Source of the DNA: Lingula anatina
Taxonomy: Eukaryota > Brachiopoda > Lingulata > Lingulida > Lingulidae
DNA: 64,000 nucleotides
NCBI RefSeq assembly: GCF_001039355.2
Contig: NW_019775846.1
Coordinates: forward strand, 124,001 to 188,000
Direction of reading: 5' to 3'
Shown here: positions 1 through 13,600 of the stretch, piece by piece
How positions within the stretch are numbered: position 1 is the stretch's first letter
Layout of the letters: every line of letters starts with the position of its first letter
The notes under the pieces: model-generated
What the model was told of the DNA's origin: nothing
Database searches by the model: none
Seen by the model: the letters and a program-made list of their open reading frames with translations, nothing else
Made by a program: the position numbers and the translations under genes

Positions 1-3000
1 AATAGTACAATATCTTTACTAATCAAATTCAATTTTCTTTCTTATTTTTTGTTAAAAAAAGTGTTTTGAATCTTTGGATTACTGTAACAAAAGTAAAAAT
101 GCACCAAGCTTTAAAAAAAACTTTTCACTGAGTTATTCTTTCAGAGGCACAGAAACCTAACCAATTTTTAAACAGAACAAAACCTAACACACAACACTCA
201 CCCTCTCCTGTATTTCATCCAGGAAGTTGAGACTGTCCACATATTCTATGGTGCTGGTTGGTGCCATCTCCAGCTTGAACTGAGCATCTTGGAGCTCAGC
301 TATCAGCCTGTCTACCTCACTCCTGGCCAGCACAGGCAGTAGGTCATTGATCACCTGGAAGACACACAACTTGTGTTATATTTATTGTATCTGTTGCTTT
401 GAGAAAAGACAAAAATACCAGATAAATAGTAATTTATACATCTATTTTATTGTCATAATATTTAATTGTGTTCAAATGAACATGCTAAACATCTTATTCA
501 AAATCTTGAACTTTACCACATGTAAATCCCAATTTTAGGTGTGAAAATTTGGTTATGAAAATCCCATGCTTCCACTGTCATGAAAAATCTCATCAAACAA
601 TGACTGCCTTAAATAAACCATTTTATCCTCTCTAATTACTTATCAAGGCTATCTACTCACATCCAGACATCTGAGTGGTGATGGGATGAGCAGGTCCTTC
701 ATCTGGATGGCATCTACCAACAACATGCCAATGGGTCTCTTTACAGGAATGGCCTCTGCCATCAGGTGCTGCTTGTGGTAGCGCTCCAGTGTCTCGGCAA
801 AGAAGGCCACATCTAAAAGCATTCCAGGTGTTTCAATCAAAATTCAATCATTTTTAATTATGCATAGTGTAATACAAAAGCAGTAAACTGCATGAAAGTC
901 CCTTTTGAAACATCAAATGTGTATATAAAAACATGCCTATGGATATGTTTCCCAAATCCAATATCCTTTTGGCTGCAATAATTATTTTTTAAGTTCTCTT
1001 TTATTTTCATTGCACTTACTTTTCTAAAAATACAGATTAACAGCAAATCAAACAATTAAAATGCATGCCATGTTATAAGCTTGAGAAAAATAGATGTATC
1101 TTGTACAATTTCTTACCATGCTCAGCCTGCCTGACTGCCTCTAGGTCAGTGCTCTCATTCACCTTGTAGAACTCTCTGTGAGGTTCAAAGCAGTCTGCAT
1201 ACTGGTGGGCAGCATTGAAGGCTGCTGTTAAGGCCTCCTGGATGAGGAAAATGGCAAACAATTAATGGCACATGTAGAGAACACTGGACCCTATACTTTT
1301 TTGTATTAAAGGAACAGTGAGCTGACCGAAAATTGTTTCAAATAACATCAATAATGGATTGTTAAGCACCCCACTGAATGAAACCTAGGTAAAATTCCAC
1401 TTAATTTATGTTACAACTCACAGCAAAATAAATTTAATAAAAAAGCTGTTGGGGTAAAACTGAGTAAATTAAACAAGTCTATTTTCATTTTAATATTTAT
1501 AAAAAAAATGCACTTTGCCCTCACCCTTATATTCTGTATAATACTCTGCAGATGCTTGTCATCTTCAAACATGCTGATGAGGCTGGGACCCTCTCCACAT
1601 GACTTCTCCTCAAACTTGCCATTAATTATGGGCCTAAAAGGATGCAATATGGTTATGTAAGAAAAAAACAAAATTGGCATTACAGTCTTTTTATTTACTG
1701 AACCAATTTTAAAAGCATCTAAGAAAACTTATACTGGACAAACATTAAAACTCTTAATATCTAATACTTAAAGAATAATTGTAACAGCATGATATGAACT
1801 GAAAATGCTATTTCATTTATCAAAATTTTCAATTAAGAACTAATCAGAACAAGATAATCAGATTATTTTTCAGTTGGCAAACAACACTATGCAATGGACA
1901 AACACTTTGGACTTTGCAACAGAAAAATCTTACCGTGTAAAAGCATCAAAGTAAGTATCAGGCACTAGGTTCATGACACTGAGGACAGCATCCTGGAACT
2001 TCTTGATGACCTCAGCAATGCCTTCCTGGAACTCATCTTCATCTGGGGTGAAGTTCAGCTGATTTGGCTCCAAAATGAACTCAGTGATGAACAGTGGAGG
2101 GAGCTTGTTGGCCTCCTCTTCATCATCTGCTGCAGCTGCTGCTTTGGCCTGTATAGGGGAAAACACAGTCAAACACATGTCTTAATATCATTACCTCTAT
2201 CATTTCAGTTTCTTAACAACTATTTTGTTTGCAAATAGAAAACAAAATAATGTAAAACAAAGATTGTAAAATCAATGAAAGAAGACAATTACATACCAAG
2301 TATATGAACACTACTCCATTTCATACTGGTGTGTTTACAGATGTAAAAATTTTCAAAAACTTTTACATAAAACCACAAATGCTTTATGTCATATCTAGGA
2401 GACTGATGACGATAATGCCTATGTGTTACAGAACTGCTTTTACCTTAGCTTCCTCCTCTTTAGCCTTCTCCTTGGCTTTAACATCTTCATCATCTTCGTC
2501 CTCATCTCCTTTCTTCACTTTACTCTTGCTCTCAATCTCATCCACAATGCTCTGTATCTGGGCCAAGGCAGGGGTATTCTGTAATTGTTCTGTCAGGTAG
2601 TTCAGCATGGTAGACACTGAGTTCACTGCTAACACATGCATGGTGTTTACAATAAGGTAGTCTGCCAAGCGAATGAAGCTGAAAATTAAACAAAGATTTC
2701 ATTTATATGAAGAAATTTTCATTTATTTAATGACCAAATCCTGAATTGTTTTCTACAACTATCAGCAAAGCAATTAATTTCACACAGACTATCTGAAAAA
2801 TTTGAGCTGAAAATTAGAGTTGACAAAAGCACTTAATATGCCAAAGGAACACTTTTGATGAAACTGTAAAATGAAGTGTACAGAATAAAGAATAAACCTG
2901 CTCTTGATCACTGAAATTAAGGCATTCTAATATTTTTTAAAACTTGAATATATCTTACCAGGTCAAGCGCTTGCAGTGGGACCTCTTGTTAGCCTGCTCA

Positions 3001-6000
3001 GTGTATGTCATCTTGTCTGGAGCCTCACCATAGATATCCATGTCATAGTTACTCTGCATCTGAAAGCTGGAAGCTGTGCCTGGGGCATCACCTAGGAAAA
3101 TAAATTGGATGTGCTGATTAGTGAAATGATTCCTTTTTCTACAAATACACAAAAAATAATGACAGAAACTGGACTAGAACAAAATATTTTAAAACTGATT
3201 GAAAAAAAAAAAAACATACCCAGTCCAGGACTCTCTGAGCCATCATAGAAGTAATCATCTGGTGTAAAGCCTGCCTCCAGCAAAGCTGTCCTGCAAGCAC
3301 TTCTGACCACTTCCTTCACCAGCTCTCTAAACTCTGCCAACCGGTCAGCAACCTATGGGATACAAAGGGACATGAATGTTTGTCTCCACTATCTATACTC
3401 TGATTTCATACAAGTGGGCAAAAATAAATAAATAAATGAATTAAGTTTTGCCTTTTGTTTGATATTTCAAAATCAATGGGACCATTCATAATAATCACTG
3501 GTGACTTTTATTAAAAGACTTGCTTTATCAAATAAATGTTTAAGTTACATGTACATGATTTTTTTTCAACATCTTTATAATTCATTAGTAATTTACCTCA
3601 TTCAACTGAGCAAACTGAGCCTCTCTGAACTCATGTAGACTGTATGTATGTCCCTTTTCCACTTTACACAAGCCCATGTCACTGATCCTGTAGCACATCT
3701 CTCGGACATTCAGGAGGGCAGGGCACAAAGACTGGAAAAAAGGATGAAAATTTCAATTTATAGTGATCAAAAACTTTGAGAAAAATAAGCAATTTGTCAT
3801 AGTGGTTCATGCCTGGACATGGGTAATTGCAAGTATCTTAACCATAATATGGTTTGAAGCTTGGTATTTATGAAGGGTAAACCTGTAAAGGGTTATGCAT
3901 GTACTGATAAGTGTTAGCCCCTCATGTCCTTTTTCATTAGACAATTAGCAAGCATTGTAACAATATCATCATTACATCATACTATAACAATATAATCACA
4001 TTGCAGAACTTAACTGAAGTTAAATTTTACAGACTAATCTCATTTTAGTAAAACATTCACAATACTTTTGCAAATTTTATGTGAAGTTTTTAAAGCTTAA
4101 CCTCATTTTCTGTTTGTAAAATTATATATCTCATGCCATGGCTATATTACTAAAGCTAAATCAAACTTACTGGGTTTACTATGAAGAGATTTTCATTCAG
4201 TGCTTTCTTGCAGTCTGAGAGCTTTTTGGTTCGCACATTCTTTCTCCATACACTGAATGCTTTCCACTTGCGGAATTTGGCAAAAACACTGATCTGTAAT
4301 AATAATAATAATAATAATAACGATGATTTTTTAAGCAGACATCAATTTATTCATCAATGGCATAATGTTTCACAAACACCAATTTCATTAGTTTTACCAT
4401 AAGCCTATACCAACAAAAAGGAGTATTTTTTAAAGCAGTAAGATCACAACTTGACATTCCAAAACAGTAGATTTTAGAAAAATGACAAAAACTTAAAATA
4501 ATACAATGCCAATTAGAAACAACTCACCTTTATCAGTTTGCGGAAATATCTGTACTCCTGTTCCCATCTGTCCAGTGGTACATGCTCAGTTTCATCATCA
4601 TCACGCATTCTAGTGACTCCCTTGATGCTGATGGTGCAGTAATCATCTTTGTTGATGTTCTCATGGCTTACAACTCTGAAAATGTACCAAAGGTGTAAGT
4701 GTAGTGAAAAGTATAAAGTGTATTATTTCAATTAAACAATTAAAATGATTTACCAAACTGGATAATATCTTAACATATAAATGATCCACACTTGAATGAA
4801 GCTATGCATCAATTTTTTTTCATCCACAGATAATTTTTCCTTTATTGCTTTGTGGAAATAATCAAATCATTTTGAATATTTTTTACTTAACGTAATTTTA
4901 AAAACTTTATAAATTACAAGTGACAGCGTAAATATCATCTCATACTTCACATCTCTATGTTATCATTCAACTTACTTCAAGTTGAAGTAATGATAGTCCA
5001 CAGAAGATTTTGGCACTGCAGGACTGAGATACAAGAACCCAATCTTAGGGTTCTCTCTCACAAGCTGAATCATCTGTAAAGGATCTTTAATGCCCTCCAG
5101 ATGAGTTGTGCCTGGAAGAAAGAAAATTGATTTCAACAGTATGCATAAAATGAATATGCTTTTACTCACCAGGGGTTATTCTGAATAAAACAATGAGATA
5201 AAAATAAAAAGCCATGAACCCTGGGGTAAAAAAATGCTGTAAGCCAACTAGCAAAGAATTCATATTATCAAAGTTTTTGAAAATCATACTTCCAATTATC
5301 TGAAGAGTTTCCACATGGTTGCCAACTTAGCAATGTAAACACTTCTCAAAACACTTCTTTGACTTAACCTCATCTAATTCTATCCTTAAAGAAATTCAAA
5401 TGTTCAATTTTTAAACATAAATCTAATTTTTTAAATAAAAATAAAATAAATGATGCTCTTACCTTTAGCGGTAATGGAGGGTCCTGGTACAGTAGAAGCA
5501 CGGACATGTCTTCCTTTGGGAGAAGGTGGTTTTGGTTCTTTGGGTGGCACTGGGGAGATCTGTCTGCTAGCAGCACTCATTGACTCCTGGAAACAAATAT
5601 GATATACTTGACAACATGCCATGCATTCATATGTTAGTGATGGAATTTGGTCTTCTCTCCATAGTAGCTGTATCTATATGCCTGAATATTGTTCCATGTG
5701 CTCCATAAATCATACTTTCAAACAAATTATCTGATCTGGTGTTACTAATTTTTTCACACTACAACCTCATTATCCTGTTTGTTTAAAGTGAAGTTAACAC
5801 ATTAAGAAATAACTATTGAATGCAGATAAAAGCCTGATAATGCACCTGTTTCTGTTTGAACTCCTCTGGTAGTTCTGGCAGTGGTGATGCTGAAGCTGGC
5901 CTATCCATTGGTTCCACTGAACTGGCACGTTTCATTTTCTTGGCCTGTGGTTCTTCTTTTTTGAAAAACCCTTGAGCTTCCATCTTTTCCTTAGCCTTCA

Positions 6001-6623
6001 TATGGATAAATTCTGGCTGATTCACCATTTGATATTTTTGAAGACTAGGCTAAAATATGGAAATAAGACACACTTATGATATATGAGCCTCATATTCAAT
6101 ATTATATCAAACACGGAGTAACATGGAAAAGACCAACACTGCATACACCTCAAAATCTATCGCTCCACAAAAAAAGAAAAAAATCCCTAAGAAAAATATA
6201 TAATTGGATATTAACAACAGTGCATATCTCCAAAATTATTTTGACTAAATCATTCATATCTAATTTGATAGTTAAGTGATTTGCTCATATTAATAATACT
6301 TGATATATTAGTTCACAACAGTCACAGGTAAAATATACTTTACATATTACACAGTTACTTACCAAAGGTTCCAACTTTGCAGCAACAGGTGTGTTTTCTT
6401 TCCTTAACTGGGCATTTGTAGGCCTGTTGAATCTCAGAGCCCTTGTATTGATAGGTGCTTGTTTTGGTGCAAATGAGTACAGTCTTGCCTTCAGTTTTTC
6501 TTGATCCACACTCGGTAGCGCCCCATTTGCTCTTTGGCCATTTAACTGTCCACTGTGGCCATTAACTTGGCCATTCATTTGGCCATTCATTCTGGGGCTA
6601 AATGCAGCATTTGGTGTATCCAT
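1..6623 (-). CDS. DNAH6: Dynein axonemal heavy chain 6, N-terminal part, copy A (partial)
   Basis: Inner-arm axonemal dynein heavy chain; only the N-terminal tail, which binds partner chains and the axoneme, is in view. The AAA motor lies further left, outside the window. Coding exons, all with GT-AG borders and consistent phase: 6363-6623 (ATG at 6623), 5846-6049, 5463-5586, 4976-5111, 4528-4675, 4171-4293, 3597-3731, 3220-3352, 2959-3091, 2444-2678, 1934-2148, 1525-1633, 1117-1237, 661-812, 202-354. Together they give 794 codons; vertebrate DNAH6 is about 4,150 residues. DNAH6 was recognised from stretches such as HLEGIKDPLQMIQLVRENP, VRSACRTALLEAGFTPDDYF and TYTEQANKR-HCKRLT. An NGQ-rich low-complexity segment lies at residues 13-34, and an acidic/basic insertion straddles the 2444-2678 and 1934-2148 exons. 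No stop or frameshift was seen. The gene continues beyond base 1, since bases 1 onward match intron sequence of copy B starting near 8284. Confidence 0.93.
4297..4320. repeat. (AAT)n microsatellite, length-polymorphic
   Basis: About eight AAT units immediately upstream of the acceptor of exon 4171-4293. Copy B has about two fewer units at 13622-13638. It lies within the acceptor region, so the distance to the branch site varies between copies. Confidence 0.85.
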
Positions 6624-7465
6624 TTTTTATTTCTAATATAAAAGAAACTATTTTTAGTGTATAACTATCTTTTCACTGATAATATTGAAGCAAAGGCATG
6701 TAATTATCACATACATAATACTAGCATTTGAACACACATGACCTGTGAATAAAGATTAAATTTACGTATCCCTTCTATCACAGCTAAACCACATGACTGT
6801 GCCACTGTGTAGACCTTGTCTAAGAAAATGTAGAAGAAGAGATCATATTTGTATTTTCACAAATAACCCCAAAATATGTTGCTCTGACGAACACAAAAGT
6901 CATTATCACTTTGTATAAAAAGTATGTAATAAAGGTTCACCCCAAACCTTTTAATATTTCCATATTCCTTATGTCAGGTTGTAATTATAACTACATGTAC
7001 ATATTCTTAAGATGTGTAAAGCAAGTGCCTTGTAACAACTGGGAAAGCTGGATACAAATACGACTATATTAACCATATCCAGCATTTTACAAACAATATA
7101 AGGCATATATAATGACATAGAGAAGTATATATATCAAATGCATTGAAATTAAACTTCTTCAACCTCTTGAGCTTCGCTTACCTAAATTTCTATTTCACAT
7201 TTTTAAGAACTTGACAAAAATTGTGACGTCCGCCATATTGGTTTATTATTTCTAAGCAACGATGCCGGAGATATCCGGACTAAAGCGGAAAAATTACCAA
7301 AGTTATTTTTTACAAACCGTCAGTTTTTTTGTGAAGATATTTAAGAAAAATACTATTTGGAGCGAAATATTTGATTAATTCAACTTTTTTATTTTTTACG
7401 AAGACTTCATTTTAGGGCAAGCAGAGGGGGGAGACTCGGTCAAAAGAACGCTTGTAGTCTCGCGC
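6624..7465 (-). promoter_or_regulatory. DNAH6: DNAH6 copy A 5' UTR and promoter region
   Basis: An acceptor (TATATTAG) about 10 bases upstream of the ATG implies a spliced 5' UTR. A matching donor, TTTAG followed by GTAAGCG, lies at 7182, so a noncoding first exon probably spans about 7182-7230. Upstream on the minus strand are an ATGGCGG motif next to CCAAT (about 7231-7240), a CRE-like TGACGTC (7224-7230) and GTTGCTTAG (7252-7260), which resembles half of an RFX X-box, as expected for a ciliary gene. These motif readings are inferences. The segment ends at the 'n' at 7466; copy B continues past the equivalent point into the tropomodulin side. The rest (6635-7181) is intron. Confidence 0.55.
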
Positions 7466-7466
7466 N
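7466..7466. other. Single ambiguous base at the copy A / copy B junction
   Basis: The base is 'n'. To its left, the sequence matches copy B up to about 17040 (GTAGTCTCGC). To its right, it is intron 3' of a DNAH6 exon that copy A lacks in this window. The break in homology falls on this base, so it probably marks a contig join rather than a simple miscall. Confidence 0.7.
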
Positions 7467-7652
7467 TACAATAATAATAATAATATTATGTTTAAGTTTA
7501 AAAATTGACCAATCAATCTACATGCAGTGTTTTTCTCTTTTGGAGCAGATAACATCCATCTGATCAATGTCATGAAAAGTCAACTGCAGAAGTTTCCTCA
7601 ATAAAACCTCCCCTACATCAAAAAGAAAAACACTACGTAGATATGCCCCCAC

Positions 7653-10600
7653 CTTAAAGTTCTTCTGATATGACTTGTATGTGAAAGCTCTCTTCTGTAA
7701 GTCTTCCAAACGTACAGACATCTTCTTCAGCAAGTTGTTGATCTTTGTTTGATCAGCTCTTGGATCCAAAATTTCTGGATTCTGCAAAGAAAAATTAATT
7801 AAAAAAAAAACTAAACAAATACCTGGTTTACAGTCACTGTGTTCACTGTGCAAAATAATAAAAATTTTATTTCTCAAAAGATGTCATCTCAATATTTCAA
7901 AACAACAGCAATTTTCACTATTACCAGCAATCAAGCTTGGTGACAAAAAGGTAATGGTGAAATGAAGTAATATGCAACAGGATACAATTATTCATTTATG
8001 CTTGATGAAATTTAAACACCTACCTGTGCCTCCTGCTTTACTTCTTTCACCTCCTTGGCCAGCTCAGCTATGTCCTTGTCCAGGTGAGTGCAGAACTTGT
8101 CCACATTGGCATCTCTTTCTGCTAGGGACTTGTCTATAGCATTCCTAACATTGGTCACGGAGGGATTGAGAGTTTGATACACAGCAAAGTCCTCTGGAGG
8201 AGTGGGCACTTTAAACATGTCTATCAGTTCATACATTTCCTTCACTATGAAGGCTTCTTTCTCCAAGGGATCAATCTAGAAGTAAATAGTACAATATCTT
8301 TACTAATCAAATTCAATTTTCTTTTTCATTTTTCGTTAAAAAAGTGTTTTGAATCTTTGGATCACTATAACAAAAGTAAAAAATGCACCAAGCTTTTAAA
8401 ATAATGATGAAATCAATTATGACAAAAAAAAAAAAAAAAAAAAAAAAACACTTTTCACTGAGTTCTTCTTTCAGAGGCACAGAAACTTAAGCAATTTTTA
8501 AACAGAACCTAACCTAACACATAACACTCACCCTCTCCTGTATTTCATCCAGGAAGTTGAGACTGTCCACATATTCTATGGTGCTGGTTGGTGCCATTTC
8601 AAGCTTGAACTGAGCATCCTGGAGCTCAGCTATCAGCCTGTCCACTTCACTCCTGGCCAGAACAGGCAGTAGGTCATTGATCACCTGGAAGACACACAAC
8701 TCATGTTATATTTATTATATCTGTTGCTTTGAGAAAAGACAAAAATACCAGATTAATAGTGAATAGTTATATATCTATTTTATTGTTGTAATATTTAATT
8801 GTGTTCATATAAACATGCTTAACATCTTATTCAAAATCTTGAACTTTACCACATCTAAATATCAATTTTAGATGTGGAAACTAGGTTATGAAAATCCCAT
8901 ACTTCCACTGGCATGAAAAATCTCATCAAACAATGATTGCCTTAAATAAACCATTTTATCCTCTCTAATTACTTTTCAAGGCTATCTACTCACATCCAGA
9001 CATCTGAGTGGTGATGGGATGAGCAGGTCCTTCATCTGGATGGCATCTACCAACAACATGCCAATGGGTCTCTTCACAGGAATGGCCTCTGCCATCAGGT
9101 GCTGTTTGTGGTAGCGCTCCAATGTCTCAGCAAAGAAGGCCACATCTAAAAACATTCCAGGTGTTTCAGTCAAAATTCAATCATTTTAATGATGGATAGT
9201 GTAATGCAAAAGCAGTAGACTGTATGGAAGTCCCTTTTGAAACATCAAATGTGCATATAAAAAACATGTCTATGAATATGTTTCACAAAATCCATATACT
9301 GTTGGCTAAAATAATCATCTTTTACGTTCTCTTTTATTATTACTGCAGTTTTTTTCTAAAAATACAGATTAACAAGCAAACCAAACAATTGAAATGCATG
9401 TCATGTTATAAGCTTGAGAAAATTAAATGTATCTTTTACAATTTCTTACCATGCTCAGCCTGCCTGACTGCCTCTAGGTCAGTGCTCTCATTCACCTTGT
9501 AGAACTCTCTGTGAGGTTCAAAGCAGTCTGCATACTGGTGGGCAGCATTGAAGGCTGCTGTTAAGGCCTCCTGGATGAGGAAAATGGCAAACAATTAATG
9601 GCACATGTAGAGAACACTGAACCCTAAACTCTTTTGCATTAAAGAAACAGTGAGCTGACTGAAAATTATCTCTCAAATAACATCAACAAAGGAAAGTTAA
9701 AGATACATACAAAGTCAATTTTTGTCATAAAAACCAACCAAATGCCAGCATATAGTTTCAAGTAGTATAACTAAGAGAATTACCAAAAGGCATTGTTTAA
9801 TTTTGCCCGAAAGTGATGTTTGAACAGATTTTTCTGCTAGCATTCTATGCTGTATGACAATGGGGCAGAAAAGTAGGTCACAAAAGTAGGTTAAATTGAC
9901 AACCAAAAATTTAAAGAAAGGAGCACTCTAAAGCTCTTTTATGGCTGATCGGGTGATTTCTTCAGTTTATCCCTTGGCATGTCGAATTTATTAGTCGTAT
10001 AAGAAACTAGTAGAAGTGGTTTACACGAGTTACTGGGAATCCACGCTCCACCGATGCTCAGTTTGTATGTACCTTTAAAGCAATAATAACTCTTCCTTTG
10101 AGATTCAAAATTCCGCATGAAATACATTGTAAACAACGCATGGAAATATATTCTATTGTATTTTACCACTAAAACGGCCGTTATTGTAGTAAAACTAAAA
10201 TCTGTGCTTGTCAATGGGGCTTTCGATGCTTTTCTTCCCAGTCATCAAGGCATTCGTTGCTAATGACGATATGGTGTCACGCGGATTCTCGCGTTCATTC
10301 GAGACCAAAATAACATGGCGCCAAACGCATTAATGCGGACGCAGACGTAAGTTGCGAGTTTTTGTACAGTGCGTCGGATAACGAAAAGCCCAGAATGGCA
10401 CACATTGTGGATATAAATGCATTTTTAACAAAAAGACGAATATATCTCATGAATCTTATATAGTGTTGTTGTTGTCTGCTTTTCCCGCGGTTTTAAGTAG
10501 GTCACCAGTGACTTTGCAATGTCAGAGAGAGCTCCGTCAGTTAAAATCTCTTAAGAGATTTTAACAAAAAACCGTACGTTTAGGAAAAAAACCCTGGATT

Positions 10601-13600
10601 AACTTTGAATGCAGGAATGGGGTCGTTGACCATTGGTAAGTACGGGAAAATTGCCGTTTTTTCCAGGAAAATCCAATTTTTGGCCAAAACGAAGAGTTAT
10701 TATAACTTTAAGCACCCCACTGAATGAAACCTTGGTAAAATTCCACTAATTTTTGTTACAATTCACAACAAAATAAATTTAAAACTTCTGTTGGGGTAAA
10801 ATCGAGTAAATTAAATAAGTCTATTTTCATTTTAATATTTATAAAAAAATACAAATACACTTTGCCCTCACCCTAATATTCTGTATAATACTCTGCAGAT
10901 GCTTGTCATCTTCAAACATGCTGATGAGGCTGGGACCCTCTCCACATGACTTCTCCTCAAACTTGCCATTAATTATGGGCCTAAAGAATACAATATGGTT
11001 ATGTAAGAAAAAACAATATTGGCATTACAGTCTTTTTATTTAGTGAACCTATTTCAGAAGCATCTAAGAAAACTTATGCTGGACAAACATTGAAACTCTT
11101 AATATCAGCGTGACTTGTACAATAATTGTTATAGTATGATATGAACAGAAAATGCTATTTCATTTATCAAAATTTTCAATCAAGAATTATTCTGAACAAG
11201 ATAATCAGATTATTTTTCAGTTGGCAATCAACACTCTGCAATGGACAAACACTTTGAACTTTGCAGGAAAATTTTACCGTGTAAAAGCATCAAAGTAAGT
11301 ATCAGGCACTAGGTTCATGACACTGAGCACAGCATCCTGGAACTTCTTGATGACCTCGGCAATGCCTTCCTGGAACTCGTCTTCATCTGGGGTGAAGTTC
11401 AGCTGATTTGGCTCCAAAATGAACTCAGTGATGAACAGTGGAGGGAGCTTGTTGGCCTCCTCTTCATCATCTGCTGCAGCTGCTGCTTTGGCCTATTCAG
11501 GGGAAAACACAGTCAAACACATGTCCTGATATCATTACCTCTATCATTTCAGTTTCTTTACAACTATTTTGTTTGCAAAGAGAAAACAAAATAATGTATA
11601 ACAAAGAATGTAAAATCAATAAAAGAAGATAATTACATATCAAGTATATATTTCATACTGGTGTGTTTACAGATATAAAAATTTTCACATAAAACCACAA
11701 ATACTTTATTTCATATCTAAGAGACTGATGATGATAATGCCTATGTGTTACAGAACTGCTTTTACCTTAGCTTCCTCCTCTTTAGCTTTCTCCTTGGCTT
11801 TAACATCTTCATCGTCTTCATCCTCATCTCCTTTCTTCACTTTACTCTTGCTCTCAATCTCATCCACAATGCTCTGTATCTGGGCCAAGGCAGGGGTATT
11901 CTGTAATTGTTCTGTCAGGTAGTTCAGCATGGTAGACACCGAGTTCACTGCTAACACATGCATGGTGTTTACAATAAGGTAGTCTGCCAAGCGAATGAAG
12001 CTGAAAATTAAACAAAGATTTCATTTATATGAAGAAATTTTCATTTATTTAATGACCAAATCCTGAATTGTTTTCTACAACTATCAGCAAAGCAATTAAC
12101 TTCACACAGACTATCTGAAAAATTTGAGCTGAAAATTAGAGTTGACAAAAGCATTTAATATGCCAAAGGAACAGTTTTGATGAAACTGTAAACTGAAGTG
12201 TACAGAATAAAGAATAAACCTGCTCTTGATCACTGAAATTAAGGCATTCTAATATTTTTTAAAACTTGAATATATCTTACCAGGTCAAGCGCTTGCAGTG
12301 GGACCTCTTGTTAGCCTGCTCAGTGTATGTCATCTTGTCTGGAGCCTCACCATAGATATCCATGTCATAGTTACTCTGCATCTGAAAGCTGGAAGCTGTG
12401 CCTGGGGCATCACCTAGGAAAATAAATTGGATGTGCTGATTAGTGAAATGATTCCTTTTTCTACAAATACACAAAAAATAATGACAGAAACTGGACTAGA
12501 ACAAAAGATTTTAAAACTGATTGAAAAAAAAAAAAAAAAACATACCCAGTCCAGGACTCTCTGAGCCATCATAGAAGTAATCATCTGGTGTAAAGCCTGC
12601 CTCCAGCAAAGCTGTCCTGCAAGCACTTCTGACCACTTCCTTCACCAGCTCTCTAAACTCTGCCAACCGGTCAGCAACCTATGGGATACAAAGGGACAAG
12701 AATGTTTGTCTCCACTATCTATACTCTGATTTCATACAAGTGGGCAAAAATAAATAAATAAATGAATTAAGTTTTGCCTTTTGTTTGATATTTCAAAATC
12801 AATGGGACCATTTATGATAATCACTGGTGACTTTTATTAAAAGACTTGCTTTATCAAATAAATGTTTAAGTTACATGTACATGATTTTTTTCAACATCTT
12901 TATAATTCATTAGAAATTTACCTCATTCAACTGAGCAAACTGAGCCTCTCTGAACTCATGTAGACTGTATGTATGTCCCTTTTCCACTTTACACAAGCCC
13001 ATGTCACTGATCCTGTAGCACATCTCTCGGACATTCAGGAGGGCAGGGCACAGAGACTGGAAAAGAGGATGAAAATTTCAATTTATAGTGATCAAAAACT
13101 TTGAGAAAAATAAGCAATTTGTCATAGTGGTTCATGCCTGGACATGGGTAATTGCAAGTATCTTAACCATAATATGGTTTGAAGCTTGGTATTTATGAAG
13201 GGTAAACCTGTAAAGGGTTATGCATGTACTGATAAGTGTTAGCCCCTCATGTCCTTTTTCATTAGACAATTAGCAAGCATTGTAACAATATCATCATTAC
13301 ATCATACTATAACAATATAATCACATTGCAGAACTTAACTGAAGTTAAATTTTACAGACTAATCTTATTTTAGTAAAACATTCACAATACTTTTGCAAAT
13401 TTTATGTGAAGTTTTTAAAGCTTAACCTCATTTTCTGTTTGTAAAATTATATATCTCATGCCATGGCTATATTACTAAAGCTAAATCAAACTTACTGGGT
13501 TTACTATGAAGAGATTTTCATTCAGTGCTTTCTTGCAGTCTGAGAGCTTTTTGGTTCGCACATTCTTTCTCCATACACTGAATGCTTTCCACTTGCGGAA

